Shown here: positions 13,201 through 25,220 of the stretch, piece by piece
Layout: every line of letters starts with the position of its first letter
How positions within the stretch are numbered: the first letter of the stretch is position 1
Source: Annulohypoxylon bovei var. microspora
Taxonomy: Eukaryota; Ascomycota; Sordariomycetes; Xylariales; Hypoxylaceae
Direction: 5' to 3'
DNA: 64,000 nt
Assembly: GCA_022836615.1 (NCBI GenBank)
Contig: MU405249.1
Location: forward strand, 124,001-188,000
Made by a program: the position numbers and the translations under genes
Notes under the pieces: model-generated
Told to the model about the DNA's origin: nothing
The model's database searches: none
What the model saw: only the letters and a program-made list of their open reading frames with translations

Positions 13201-14904
13201 TATATTAAATTAATAAATAAAAACGGTTAATTTTATATTCGTTACGTTATTAAATCGTTTAAAAAAAAAGTTATAAACTTTTAAAAATATAATTTTATTA
13301 AATAAATAACTTATATAACCACGCGATATTATTTTTAACGAATATATTAAAGTTATTACCTTTTTAAACGCTTTAAAATATTTAATTAATTTTTAAACCA
13401 CCATTACTTTTATAAAAAAACGGTAATAAAGGATTTATATTTTTTTATTTTCATATATCCCATAAACCATTAATAAAAAAAAAATTATTTAAAAAACTTT
13501 TTAAATTATAAATAATTTTTTTATACATATACCAGCTTTTTTATTATTTATAAAAAGCATACCCGTTAAAATTATAAAAAATCTTTATTAAAATTTTAAA
13601 ATTATTAATAAGGTTTAATACATTATTAAAAGATTTATATTTAATAATAATTCGTTATTATATAAAATGGATAATATTATTATAATATATATTAAATCCT
13701 TGTAAATAATATTTTTATTATTAAAAATAATTAAACATTTTAAATTAAATGGATTAAATAAAAATATATTATTTATTTTCCCGAAGAAAATTAATGTTTT
13801 TAAATGATTTATTTTATTATTTAATTAAATTAAATTCGCGTTAATGCTTACATTCGTTATTACAAATTTTAAAGCGTAAAAATAAACTTTTTATAAAACG
13901 TATATTAATTTAATGCCGAAAAATCCATCGCATAAAAAACTTAATTTCATATTAATATATATATAACTTTTATACGTTATTAATTTATTTAATTTATATT
14001 TATTATTAACGATAAAACCAGATTTTTAAATGAAATTATGGCTTTTTTTTTAAATGGTTAAAAGGATTGAAAAATTAAAAAAATTAAATGAATTAATTAT
14101 TAAGAATTATATATAAAATAACTTATAAAAAAAATAAAAATAAATAAATAAACATAAAATATATATATTAAATTAATTTAAAAAATGAAGTAATTTACTT
14201 AAATAAATAATTAAATATAATTACGGTTTTATGTAATTTAATTTTTTTTTTTTTAATATTTAATTAATAAAAATAATTTAATTATAAATATTTTCATAAT
14301 AAAAAGCTTCCATAAAATATAACCAAGTTTATTAAATAAAGATTTTATTATATTTTTAAATTATCATATTTTAAAATTGGAAAATATTACGTTATAAAAA
14401 TTATAATTAATTTAAAATTAAAATATAATTAATAAAAATATAAAAAAATTATATTTAAAAATTAGTTTAAACTTAAAAAGGTTAATTTCGTTTTAATATA
14501 ACTTAATTAATTTTTTTTTTTTTACATTTTAAATTAATATATTATAAAATAATTATCCATTTTTTAATAAATAATTAATTTAAATTAATGTATTTAAGTT
14601 TTTTTAATTAAGCTTTTTACACGTTTTTAAATTATTAAAATCTTTTTTTAAATTGAATTTTCTTTAATTTAATATAATTAATTAAAGTTATAATTAAAAG
14701 ATAATAAAAATAAATTAATGTATAAGTTTTAAAAATTAAAAATATATTTATTTATATAAAAATTTATATGGAAATGGTTATACCACGCTTTACTTAAATA
14801 AGAAATAAATTAATTTTTTTATATTTATTAATATATTTATTTAAATATTTTTTTAAGTATTTAATTTTATTTAACCCCGATATAATAACCTTTTATAAAT
14901 TCGA
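7227..14904. other. AT-rich RIP-degraded DNA, no gene recognised
   Basis: The 7.7 kb between the gag-only element and Gypsy copy 2 is extremely AT-rich on both strands. Apart from a tandem repeat at about 7790-8310 I could not read any conserved protein motif through the mutation load. It is probably one or more other transposon remnants. Confidence 0.6.
7790..8310 (+). repeat. Minisatellite with roughly 80-bp units
   Basis: About six diverged units repeat the pattern AATTAACCTTGTAATTTTAA, then a TTTAATAATTTTAAAAATGA-type stretch, then a T-rich stretch. The period is a multiple of three (about 78-81 bp), so one frame (7956-8309) stays open and shows a 26-27-residue repeat (NFMVLYF, NLIILKF, NLVILKL, NFMALKF). 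No ATG-led gene structure or family is apparent. The open frame most likely results from the periodicity rather than coding. Confidence 0.65.
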
Positions 14905-15028
14905 AGCATTAAAACTTTTTATTTTTTAAAAAAACGTGGATAAAATTATATAAAAAAATATAAAATATTATAATTATTTTTAATTTTATATTTTAAAGGA
15001 AAAATAAACCATTATAACATTTATATAT

Positions 15029-15244
15029 TATCACGGCGAGCAAGTTTTAAATCGGGACAAAGCTTATGCGACGACGGGACCACGTACTTTATTAACGAAA
15101 ATATTTAAAATGAAAAGTTAAGAAAAAAAAAGCCACGAAATGATTTCCTTTAAAAAGTCTTTATATATTAATTTTACAACCAGGACATTAATTAACCGCT
15201 CCGTTAATATATTTTAAAAGTAACAGTAATTAAACGCCGTTACA
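15029..15244 (-). mobile_element. Nested solo LTR with TATAT target duplication
   Basis: This 216-bp LTR is inverted relative to its host element. On the minus strand it starts TGTAACGGCG and ends CGCCGTGATA. It is flanked by TATAT at 15024-15028 and 15245-15249. The same site in Gypsy copy 1 (290-294) reads TATAC with no insert, so the pre-insertion state is preserved in the window. It is the least RIP-mutated of the three LTRs of this family here, consistent with a younger insertion or with a short repeat that escapes RIP more easily. LTR-LTR recombination after insertion would explain its solo state. Confidence 0.9.
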
Positions 15245-18200
15245 TATATTTTATAATAAACTTTATAATTAAAATAAATTAATAATTTTTTATTATTAAT
15301 TTTTTTTTTTTTTTAATTTCCCGTTAAACTTTTAATATATTTTACATTATTATTCATTATAAATGTTTATTTAATTTTAAACTTAACGTTTATTAAAAAA
15401 ATATCACGTTTTTAATGGAGTTTTAACGTAATTTACAAATTATTAAATGTTTTTATTTTATTTTATTAAAAGTTTAATTTAACTTTTAAAAAAAAATTAT
15501 AATAAAAAAATAATTTTATTTAAAAATAAATTATAAAAAAATTCCCCTTTTATTTATATAATTTAATTAAGGTGTTTTTTAAAAAAAATAACGATTTATT
15601 ACCATTTTATTAACCTTTTAATTATAAAATAAATTTAAAAAAAAATGTTAATTTTATTAAATTATATCCTTTTTATAATATAAATATAAAGTATTTATAA
15701 ACTTTAAAAAAATATTTATTAAACCATTTATATAAAAAATAAATCGTATTTAATGTAATTAAATATAAATTTTTTATTTTTTTTATAAAAAAATTAAAAA
15801 ATAATTTAAAGTTTTATATTAATTATTAAAAATTAAATATTTATATTAAAAAAAATTATTAATTTTTTTTTTAATTAATGAAACATTAAAAAAAAAATTT
15901 AAAATTAAGGTTTTTATAAAGTTTAATATTTATTAAGCTTTTTATTATATTAAAATGGATTTTATTTTAAAAAATTTTATTATTTTTTAAATTTATTTTA
16001 AATTATATAAATACCATGTATTTTTTTTTAAATTAAATAATAAATTTAATGTATTTTAAAAGTATATTAATTAAACTTTCTTTTTATTTTTTAATAACTT
16101 TTATATAACGTATATAAATAATATTTTAATTTATTTAAAAAATCCATTCTTTTATAAATATTATATATAATAAATATTAAAACGTTTGCATTTTATTAAT
16201 TTATAAATTAATATTTAAAAAAACAAGTTTTTAATTATAAAAATTAAATTCTTAAAGTTTATTATTTTTACTTTTAACATGGCCGTTAATTAAAATAAAA
16301 TTAAAATGATTTAAAATTAAAAAACATTTATTTAAATTTAAAAACTTTAATTATTTTTAAACTTTTATAATTTTTATTAATAATTTATATTAAAATATAA
16401 TTAAATTATAAAACTTTTACATTTCTTTATTACCGCTTTACATTAAATTTAAATTAATAAATACATTAAAACGTTTAAAATGTTAAAAATAATTTTAATT
16501 ATTTTTTTAATTTTAAAGTATTTTTATAAAAATTAAAAACTTAAGTTAAAAATTAACGCTTTTAATGGGGTAATTTCTGGAATTCTTTTATAATTAAATA
16601 AATTAAAAGATTAATATTTAATAGTTTTTTTTTTAAAATAATAATTTCTTTAAAATATAATTATTTTATTTATAATAAAAAGTTTTTTATTATTATAATA
16701 ATGATAAAATTTTAAGAATATATATTTATTTTATTAAATAATAAATTTAATATATTTATAAATTATTAAACGTTATAATATTTTATTATTAAAAAAATGT
16801 TAAATTTTTATTAAATTAATTAAAATGAATATTTATTTTAATTTAATTATAAATTACATTATTATTTAAAAAAAAATGTAATAATTAACGCTTTATTTTA
16901 AAAAACAATTAATTTAATTATTTAAAAAATAATTAAAAAATATAATTAATTCGTTATTTTATTATTTTTTTTAATATTTTATAATGGAATAAACTTTTTA
17001 TAACTTTTAATTAATAAACTTTTAATAAATTTATTATTTTTTAACTTTTAATGTATTTTAATTATAATAAAAGTTTTTAAAAAAAAATTATTTTAAAATA
17101 TTAAATTAATTAATATTATTTTAATAATTAATTAAAATATTATTAAATTAAAAATGTAATATAAATAAATTAAAAAAAGAAAAAATGGGTACGTTTTATA
17201 AAATGGATTATTATTTTTAAAAAAAAAGTTAATAATTTTAAATAATAAAAAGTTTTATATTAAATTATATAATAAATTTTATTATTTTTTAAATTAAATA
17301 TATTTAAATTAAAATAAAATATATATAATAATATTAAAAAAATATTTATAATTTAATATAAAAATGTTTATAAATTATTATTACATTTATTATAAATAAT
17401 GTTAAAAAAATTAAAACTTTAAAATTAAATTAATAAGTTTATTTTAATTATTTTTTATTAATAAATAAATATAATAATATATTTTAATAAATTTTAAATC
17501 CATGCCTTTTAATTATAAAAGATTTAATTTAATTTTAATAATTATTAATTAATTAAATAAAAGATTTTTTTTATTATTTATATATAAAACTTATACCGTT
17601 ACGTAATTTATAAACTTATATTATAAACATGTTTAATGCATTTATAAAACTTTTAAAATAATTATATTTAATAAAAGTTTTTAATTTATAATTACTTTTT
17701 TAAATAAATTAATTAAATTTATTAAAATAAACTTTTATAAATTAATAATGGAATATTTATAATTTAATAATTAAATGGAAATTCTTAATTAATTTATTTA
17801 AATAAAATTATAATTTTTCGTAAATTATTTTTAAAATAATTAATCGGAAATATTATTTTATTTAAATTTTATATATGTTATTTAATTATATTTAAATATA
17901 AAGCTTTCTTTTATAAAAATAAAAATGGGATTTATTTTAAAAATAATTTTTAATTAATAAATTTATATTTACAAGTTTAAAATCTTTTAAAAAAAACTTA
18001 ATTACATTATTATTTTATCGTTAATAAAACCTTGAATTTCCGTTATATAATAAATTTATAAAAACTTTTTATTAACGTAAAATTATTAAAATAAATAAAT
18101 TAATAAAAAAAAAATTAATAAATTAAATAATAAATAATTAAATATATATTTATAAAAGTAATTAATAAATAAATCACCTTTATAATAATTTAAATTACCC

Positions 18201-18723
18201 GATAATAAATCTTTTTAAAATGTTAATAAAACTTTATTATAATATTTTTAAAATTAATTTACTTTTAAATATAAAAATTTATTAAGTTTTAAATATAAAT
18301 TAATTAATTAAAGTTTTAAATAATTTAATTTTAAAATAAATAATAAATCTTTTATTTTTAATGGAAATTAATAAAAAATAAAAATATAAAATATTTAAAA
18401 TATTAAATTTTAAGCTTTTTAAAAAAAAACTTTAATATAAAATGAATTAAATAAATTATAACCTTAATTTAACGTAATACCTTTTTAAAAATTTTCTTAA
18501 TATATTAATTAAAATAAAAAACTTTTATAATTTATATTTTAAAATTATTAATTCTTTAATTAAATTTTAATAATAAATTAAAGTTATTATAAAAAATAAA
18601 ATATTAAAAGTAATAAATAAAAATAATTTATTTTTTATAAAAAAAAATTAAAAAAAAATTATAAATATATTAATAAATAATTTATTTTTTTTATAAATTA
18701 AATTTTTTTTAAAAAAAAAGTTA

Positions 18724-18940
18724 TATAATAACGTTTAATTACCATTATTTTTAAAATATATTAATAAAATTAATTAATTAATATTTTAATTATAAGGTTA
18801 ATATATAAAGACCTTTTAAAAGAAATTACTTCGTGGCTTTTTTTTTTTTAACTTTTCATTTTAAATATTTTTATTAATAAAATACGTGATCCCGCCGTCG
18901 CATAAACTTTATCCCGATTTAAAACTTATTCGCCGTAATA
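18724..18940 (+). repeat. 3' LTR of Gypsy copy 2
   Basis: This segment of about 217 bp starts TATAATAACG and ends CGCCGTAATA. It aligns to the LTR at 3786-4001 and to the reverse complement of 15029-15244. Confidence 0.8.
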
Positions 18941-21900
18941 AATATAACTTTATATTAACCATTATATCTTATAAATAATTTAAGTTTTTAATAATTATAT
19001 TTATTATATAATTTTTTAAATAAAAATCGAAAATAAATTTTATTTAATAATTAATTATTAATATTATATTAATAATGCCGTTATTAACGTTAATTATATC
19101 ATGGAAATTAATAATTAATTAAAACCTTGGACCTTTTTTTAATTAACGTTTTTTTCGTTTAATTTACCGTTTTATTTTATTTATATTATACACGTTATAT
19201 TTAATGGTAATAAATTTTTTAATTTTTATTTTTATTAAATTATTAATAAAATGTTTAAAAGTTTATAACTTAAAGTGTTTTAATTTTTAATGTTATTAAA
19301 AAAATATTTTTATTTTAATAAATTAAATAATTTAATTATAAAATTATTTACTTTTAATATAAAAGGTTACTTTATTAACGTTATACGAAATATTTTTTAA
19401 TACGAATTAATCGTATTAATCGATTAATTAATTAATAATTAATTTATTAATTTTACGTAAATAAATAACTTTTATACGGTTATTTCATTAATAATTTAAA
19501 TAATAAAACACTTGGAAAAATATTAAATTTATAATAAAATTTTTATAATAAATTATTTTAAATACTTTTATTATTTAAAATCTTTAAAAACTTTATATTA
19601 AAATATTTATATTTTTATATTTTAATATAAAAATTTAATAATTTTTAATAAAAATAAAATCTTTTTTAAAAGTTATTTTAAAGTTAATAAACCGAAATAA
19701 TTAATTAAAAACATAAATAATAATTTTAAAATTTAATATAATTAAATTCTTTAATAAATATTAATTTAATGTAAAAATCGCATTAAAGTTTATTATTAAA
19801 AACGTTATTAAATAATTTTTTATTCGTTAATTTAATTAATTAATTATTTTTTTAAAACATAATAATATATTAAAAGCTTTAATAACTTTAATTTTAATAA
19901 TTAATTTAAAATTATTTAATCGTATTATAATAATTCGTTTAATGCGTTTACATTTAAATTAATAAAAATGTTATTTTTTAAAAAATATATAATAATAATT
20001 AATTAAATTATAATAACCGTAATAAACATAATAATTTTTTCGTTTAATATTATTTAATTCGATTTATTTTCATTTAATTAACATTTTAATATTTATTTTA
20101 ATAATTATTTTATAAAGCTTTTTAAATGGTTTAATAAATTTATTAACCGCATCGTTAATATCGTCGATTTTAACCTTTTAATTAATAAATATAAATTTAA
20201 ACGTTTTTTTATTAATTTATAATTTTAATTTTAAAAACTTTTTTTTATATTTTATATATTTTCGTGAATTATTTATTATAAATTTATAATTTAAATTTTC
20301 GAATTAAATTTTTTTTAATTAATTATATAATACGTATTAATTTAATTAAAAATCACGTTTTAAAAAACATTATTTAATTTTTTAAATTAATTTTTAAATT
20401 ATTAAATTATTAAAAATTATTTAATTATAATTTAAATTATAATAATTTTTTATTATTATAATTAAATAAATTAATTTTTTAATAATTTATTTAAAAGTTT
20501 TATCGCCGTTTTATAAATTAATTTAATTTTATTTTTAAGTTTATTATTAATTACATTCATGTATAATTATAAATTTTTATATTAAACGTTTAAATTATTT
20601 TTAATTAAATAAACGAATAAAATATATTTTTTAATAATAATTTTTTAAACTTATTTTTTAACTTTTAAAATATAATTAATTTATTAATTAAATTTTTATA
20701 TTTTTTTTTATATAATAATAAATTTAATTAATAATTAAATTTATTAATGATTATTATTTTAAAAATATTTAAAAATTAATTAATAAAATTTTTAATATTT
20801 AAATTTAAATTATTAATAATAATTAATTAATTACGAATGCCGTTAATTAATATATTAAAACGTATAACCCGTTTAAAATAATTTATAATATTAAATTTAT
20901 TAAATTTAATTTTTTAAATTAAATTATTAAAAATAATATTAAATTATAATTAATTAATTATAATTAATAATTTAAACGTTTTAAATTAAAATTTTTAATT
21001 TTTAAAACCGTTAAAAAACATTTTTTTTTTAAATAATAATATTATTATTATAATAAATTTTTTTTTTAAATAAAAAAATGAATAAAATTATATAAATTAA
21101 ATAATTTTCGTAATATTTTTATATAATTTTAATAATTAAATAAAAACTTAAATTTTATAACGTATAAAATTTTTAATTATTACACGAAAATAAAAATAAA
21201 TTATTAAATACGTAATTTATAATTAATAAAAAAAAATTAATTAATTAAATTATTATTATAAAAGTTAAAAAAGTGATATTTCACGATTACATGATTAAAA
21301 TTAAAAGCTTGATTTTTTACGAATAAACCGGGCCGATAATCGTTATAATTTCTTTATTTTAATAAATTTAAATTAAAAATGTTTTTTTTTTATACTTTTT
21401 TAACCATTGCGAAATTAAACCAATTAAAAGCTTTAAATCTTTTAAATATAATAAAAAACATTTTTAATTTAAAATAATTTTATCGTTTTTCGCGTTTTAC
21501 GCCATTATTAAAATAATTAAACCACGAATATTTTAACGAATTTTATAAATTTTTCATTAAATATAACTTAATTTAATTAATTACATTATTACGCATTTAA
21601 TAAACTTTTTTTTAATTTTATACGACGTTTCGTTTTCATTTTATTCCATTATAATTTTAATCGTGATTTTAAATGTTAAATCGCGATCGAATTATTAACT
21701 TTTTAAAAGTTAATAAAAAATTAATATATCATGATTTTAACGTTTAAATTTTAATAATTTTATATTTACCGTAGTTTTTTAATTACAAAATTAAACGTTT
21801 AAAAACCTTTAATTTAACGATTTAAATAATTTTATTTTAATTAAATTACATGTAATAAAACGTATATAATAAAATGTTAAATATTATATTTATTTTAATT

Positions 21901-22720
21901 TTATTACTTTAAATTAACCGTATATAATAAACGCGATTTTATATAATAAATATTTTAAATTGCGATTAAATTATTAACTTTTTTATTTTTAATAATTATA
22001 ATAATTATAATAATTATAATAATTAAATAAGTAATTAAAAAATTAAAAAGTTTATTTTTAATAAAAGGTTTAAATTATTTAATAAATAATAATTTATATA
22101 TTAAATATATTTATTAATATTTATTTTAAATATAAATTTAATGAATTTAATAATTTATGGTTAAAATTATAATAAGCCGTAACTTAACCATAATTAAAAA
22201 GAATTAATATATAAATAATTTTAAATATAAATTTATTTTATATTTTATTAATTATTAAATTTAAAATTAATTAAACGATTAATTGTAATATTATCACGAA
22301 AAAGTAAATAATTTTTTACGTAATTAAACTTAAATCCGTGGCAAGTTATAACATAATATTAATTAAAAAAAATTAATATATAAATAATTTTAAATGTAAA
22401 TATATTTTATATTTTATTAATTATTAAATTTAAAATTAATTAAACGATTAATAATAATATTATTATAAAAAAATAAATAATATTTAAACGTTATAATTAA
22501 AAAGATTTTTTTATTAAAATTTAAAATATAATGAAAATATATTTAAAAGGTAATTTAATGGTATATAAAAATTAAAAAATTAATTTATTAATTTTAAAAT
22601 ATAATTTAAAAAATATTTTATATATTATTATTAAATAATAAAAAATTATATATTAAAGGTTTTTTTTTCCCTCATATAAATTTATAATTAACTTAAGTTT
22701 TTAAATAAAATTATTTTAAA
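18941..22720. other. AT-rich RIP-degraded DNA to the block boundary
   Basis: No gene or named element is readable here. A 9-bp tandem (TAATAATTA-type) lies at about 21988-22030, and a pair of direct repeats lies at 22192-22481. Sequence changes abruptly to ordinary composition at about 22720. Confidence 0.6.
22192..22481. repeat. Pair of direct repeats of about 120 bp, 169 bp apart
   Basis: Bases 22192-22312 and 22361-22481 align at an offset of 169. The second copy replaces C and G of the first with T and A (for example TAATATTATCACG becomes TAATATTATTATA). This is a local duplication that received RIP unequally. Confidence 0.7.
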
Positions 22721-22831
22721 CCAAAAAAAATGCGAAAACAATTTAACGCCCCACAAATACAATGGCACGGGCCACAGGCCTGTGGCTGAAGCAAGCGGGC
22801 GCAGCCCGCTTTACGTAAGCATTTTTTTTGG
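22721..22831. repeat. 111-bp inverted-repeat element with two hairpins at the AT-block boundary
   Basis: The ends are perfect inverted repeats: CCAAAAAAAATGC at 22721-22733 and GCATTTTTTTTGG at 22819-22831. Inside are a 16-bp perfect palindrome GCCACAGGCCTGTGGC (22771-22786) and an 8-bp-stem, 3-nt-loop hairpin AAGCGGGC-GCA-GCCCGCTT (22793-22811). It could be a very small MITE or a structured remnant of a larger element. No clear target duplication is seen. Confidence 0.6.
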
Positions 22832-23418
22832 TCTGAGCTCGCTGAAATAACAATTTCCACACCTTAATCATCTTTTTATTTGACAATACGGAATACTACC
22901 TAAACATGCTGGCTAATTGGAGACATTTCCCACGCCTTGTCATCCTTTCGGAGACATTCCCTAGGTAAGGGATTAGGCTACCTACTATTACCTACCTACA
23001 TAGGTATATGTAAGTACTCCAAGTAAATGTTTGCACGTTTCAACTACAGGCGTATATTGAGGTAGCACACTTGGCAGCAGCTCACAGCTTGGGAAGGCAC
23101 ATTCAGCCGGCATATGGCATCCATTCCCCCCAGAGCCTGATCCCGGCCTGCGGGTTTGCCTAAGCGAGGTCCTCTGCACCTGCTGTTCGGCGACCGACGT
23201 GGGGGTGGGGGCCGAATCCCCCACCGTCTTACCGGCTTGCGGTCAGCCTTAAATCCCACCACGTCGGCCCCATATCCGGCCCCATATAGTATTTTCCCGT
23301 TCTATCCACTCTTAATCCTTTCTGTAGGGTACCTTTAGCGCGTACACGTCTGGCATGGTTTCTGTGAAGGGACATAATATAAATTAATCACATTGTATAT
23401 GGTTTCAATTAAAAAATT
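22832..23418. other. Intergenic, no gene seen
   Basis: This is ordinary-composition sequence between the AT block and the thioredoxin-reductase-like gene. Short overlapping frames at 22988-23338 on both strands show no recognisable domain or splicing structure. Confidence 0.6.
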
Positions 23419-24472
23419 CTAGACGAGCGACTTCTGGTGCCATATTTCAGCCTGGACCTGAAGTGGCGCGCTAACTCCAGCGCATGTCCCGCTGTGCAGG
23501 GCATGGGTGACGGTGTGCATAGGCGACGCGCAATCACCGGCAGCAAATACACCTTGAATTCCCGTTTGGTTAAAAGGCGGGTTTACCACGATCGTTCCTG
23601 CAGGTGATATATCCATCCCTAGCTGTTTGTGCAAGTTGCCGCGCAGGGCCGGCTTCGGCTTGTGAGCTACGAAAGCCTCGGTCTTACTGCTACCATCCTC
23701 AAAGTGCAATGTGACTTTGCTGCCCTCCGGCTCTTTGACCAATTTTATGATTTTGCGCGGTTCTACTGTCATTGGTGCCGGTCCAGCCGCCAGCGCCTCC
23801 TCCAGTTCCTTGGCAAGTTGAGTGTTGCCATGAGTATAAATCGTCGCCTATGTCAGCTAAGCGTCAGCACGTACCTAGAAATAAGCTTGAATCTAAAATA
23901 TCTCACCTGGTCTGCGAGACGTAGGACCTGTCGGCCAAAATGGAGAGCCATGGGGACATTCGTGCCGCCTTCAGCCAGGACGCCTGCTGATGGTTGGCCT
24001 CTCTCCTACAAAAGAGGCAATGGAATCTATAGCAATAAGCCAGCAATTCTTCACTAGATTCTCTGTTGAGTGAGTATACTCACATACCAGAAACCCAACA
24101 TTCGCCGTAGCCAGGAATGGCGGGGAAGACATCTTCCACGCCTGTCGCCAAGATGACCTTTCTGCCCGTCCAAGTCTTACCGCTAGCCGTAGCCTCGAAG
24201 AGCCCGTCCTCTCGCCGCTTGATAGTCTCAACTTCGACATCTTCCACCGTCACAGACCCATATCGCTCAAAGTCTGCTCTCGCCTTTGCGCGAAATGCGG
24301 CCGGATCTTGGTGGTCCCATCCTGCCACCGTGTGCATGTGTCTGGTCAGGGCGTTCCTGTACTTGCCTGAATCAAACAGTACTGTTCTGTGGCCCTGGCG
24401 TACGATAGACGATGCTGCACTTAGGCCGGCAGGACCGCCGCCGACAATGACGATGTCGTATTCAAGTGCCAT
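23419..24472 (-). pseudogene. Thioredoxin-reductase-like flavoprotein, apparently frameshifted beside the CxxC
   Basis: Three exons fit: 24472-24084, 24026-23907 and 23847-23419, with introns of 57 and 59 bp (GTGAGT...TATAG and GTGAGA...CATAG). The family is the fungal FAD/NAD(P) pyridine-nucleotide disulfide oxidoreductases related to thioredoxin reductase and GliT. Visible motifs are the FAD-binding GGGPAG (residues 11-16), the redox Cys pair in FHCLFC (C133, C136), and FAAGDCASP near the C-terminus. Straight after the second Cys the frame is lost. The next conserved stretch, RGQPSAGVLAEGG to LADQ, and all of exon 3 are in another frame. Compared with the family pattern FHCLFCxGxEERG, 10 bases are missing. 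Using a weak GTTTCT donor after GECW would restore the frame but delete the redox Cys. It is therefore a probable recent pseudogene, unless this is an assembly error. It is the first gene next to the RIP block. Confidence 0.7.
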
Positions 24473-25220
24473 GGCTCGCGGGAGAATATCGAGTACGCTG
24501 TAAAAAGGTGTGAGACGGTGAGATGCCTATTGCTTCTAAGGCCCTAAAAGTAATAGAACTAGTGACAAGGGGAAGGAATTGTGAAATATCAGAACAGAGT
24601 CCTATGCCTCAAGCAAAGGATGGGCAGATGCGATAACACATGCTCCAACTATCCGGCCAAGATGGTACTTCGGTTGGATATTGTGTCGCTGTCTTTAGAG
24701 TTACGTTAAATGAAAAGACTGGAAAGCCCCTTGCAGAATCTACGAATCAATCAGGTTGCCGATTCTCTCGCTAGACCTTAGAATGGGCACTGGGGGTGGG
24801 ACGTCGGCATCACAGCGACAAGCTGGTCGTCCAAAAAAAGGCGCCGAGGGCGAGAAAAACGTACATTATGAGAAAAAGGTTAAACCCCTTTTAGAAAGAC
24901 CTCCAAGGTCCTCAGCGGCAAGTCTATCGACACGCAAGATTTTTCACTATCCCGTGCGGCGCTTTTCATGATAGTTTTGACTATGACTTAGAGGATGAAA
25001 AGAGGTCGGATATGGAGGACATTGTGGATGCGATATTGCCATATAACGAAGTGTCTAGGGTCCAGAAATTCGGTTTCAATTTCTCGTAGTCCTATTCCTA
25101 GGTCATAAATATCAATTAGAATATAGCTAGGTACTGACTTTCCCAATTGCCTATAAAGAGACGCTTGTCACATGAAACATCACTTGCTACTCTAGACTAT
25201 TACTTTCAGTCTCGTTGCGA
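24473..25220. other. Intergenic, promoter side of the reductase-like gene
   Basis: This is the upstream region of the reductase-like gene and the downstream region of the fucosidase, both on the minus strand. The frame at 24756-24971 has no domain. No other gene is seen. Confidence 0.55.

Larger units (their letters stand above)
14905..18940 (+). mobile_element. RIP-degraded Ty3/Gypsy LTR retrotransposon, copy 2
   Basis: This direct repeat of 172-4001 is offset by about 14733 bases before the nested LTR and about 14953 after it. The decayed reverse transcriptase lies at about 15790-16230. It is more AT-rich than copy 1, so more C and G positions have been lost. Homology between the copies begins at about 172/14905, which marks a truncation of at least one of them. 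The 3' end is an LTR at 18724-18940. The element is not functional. Confidence 0.85.
1..22720. other. AT-rich RIP-degraded repeat block
   Basis: This stretch is composed almost entirely of A and T, except for a patch near 5850-7230 and small islands such as 15029-15244. Long reading frames are absent apart from that patch and one tandem-repeat artefact. Where two copies of a sequence can be compared, the differences are overwhelmingly C/T and G/A transitions, which is the hallmark of repeat-induced point mutation in Pezizomycotina. Such blocks are usually heterochromatic, transposon-derived and gene-poor. The block ends sharply near 22720. Bases 1-171 lie before the first recognisable element and hold nothing I can name. 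Confidence 0.9.

Noticed and set aside
21988..22030. CRISPR-like or structured repeat array in the AT block
   Set aside because: It is a simple 9-bp AT tandem without spacers, in a eukaryotic genome.
22771..22811. Reading the two hairpins as a transcription terminator or a tRNA fragment
   Set aside because: They lie inside a unit with 13-bp terminal inverted repeats, with no adjoining gene and no tRNA arms.
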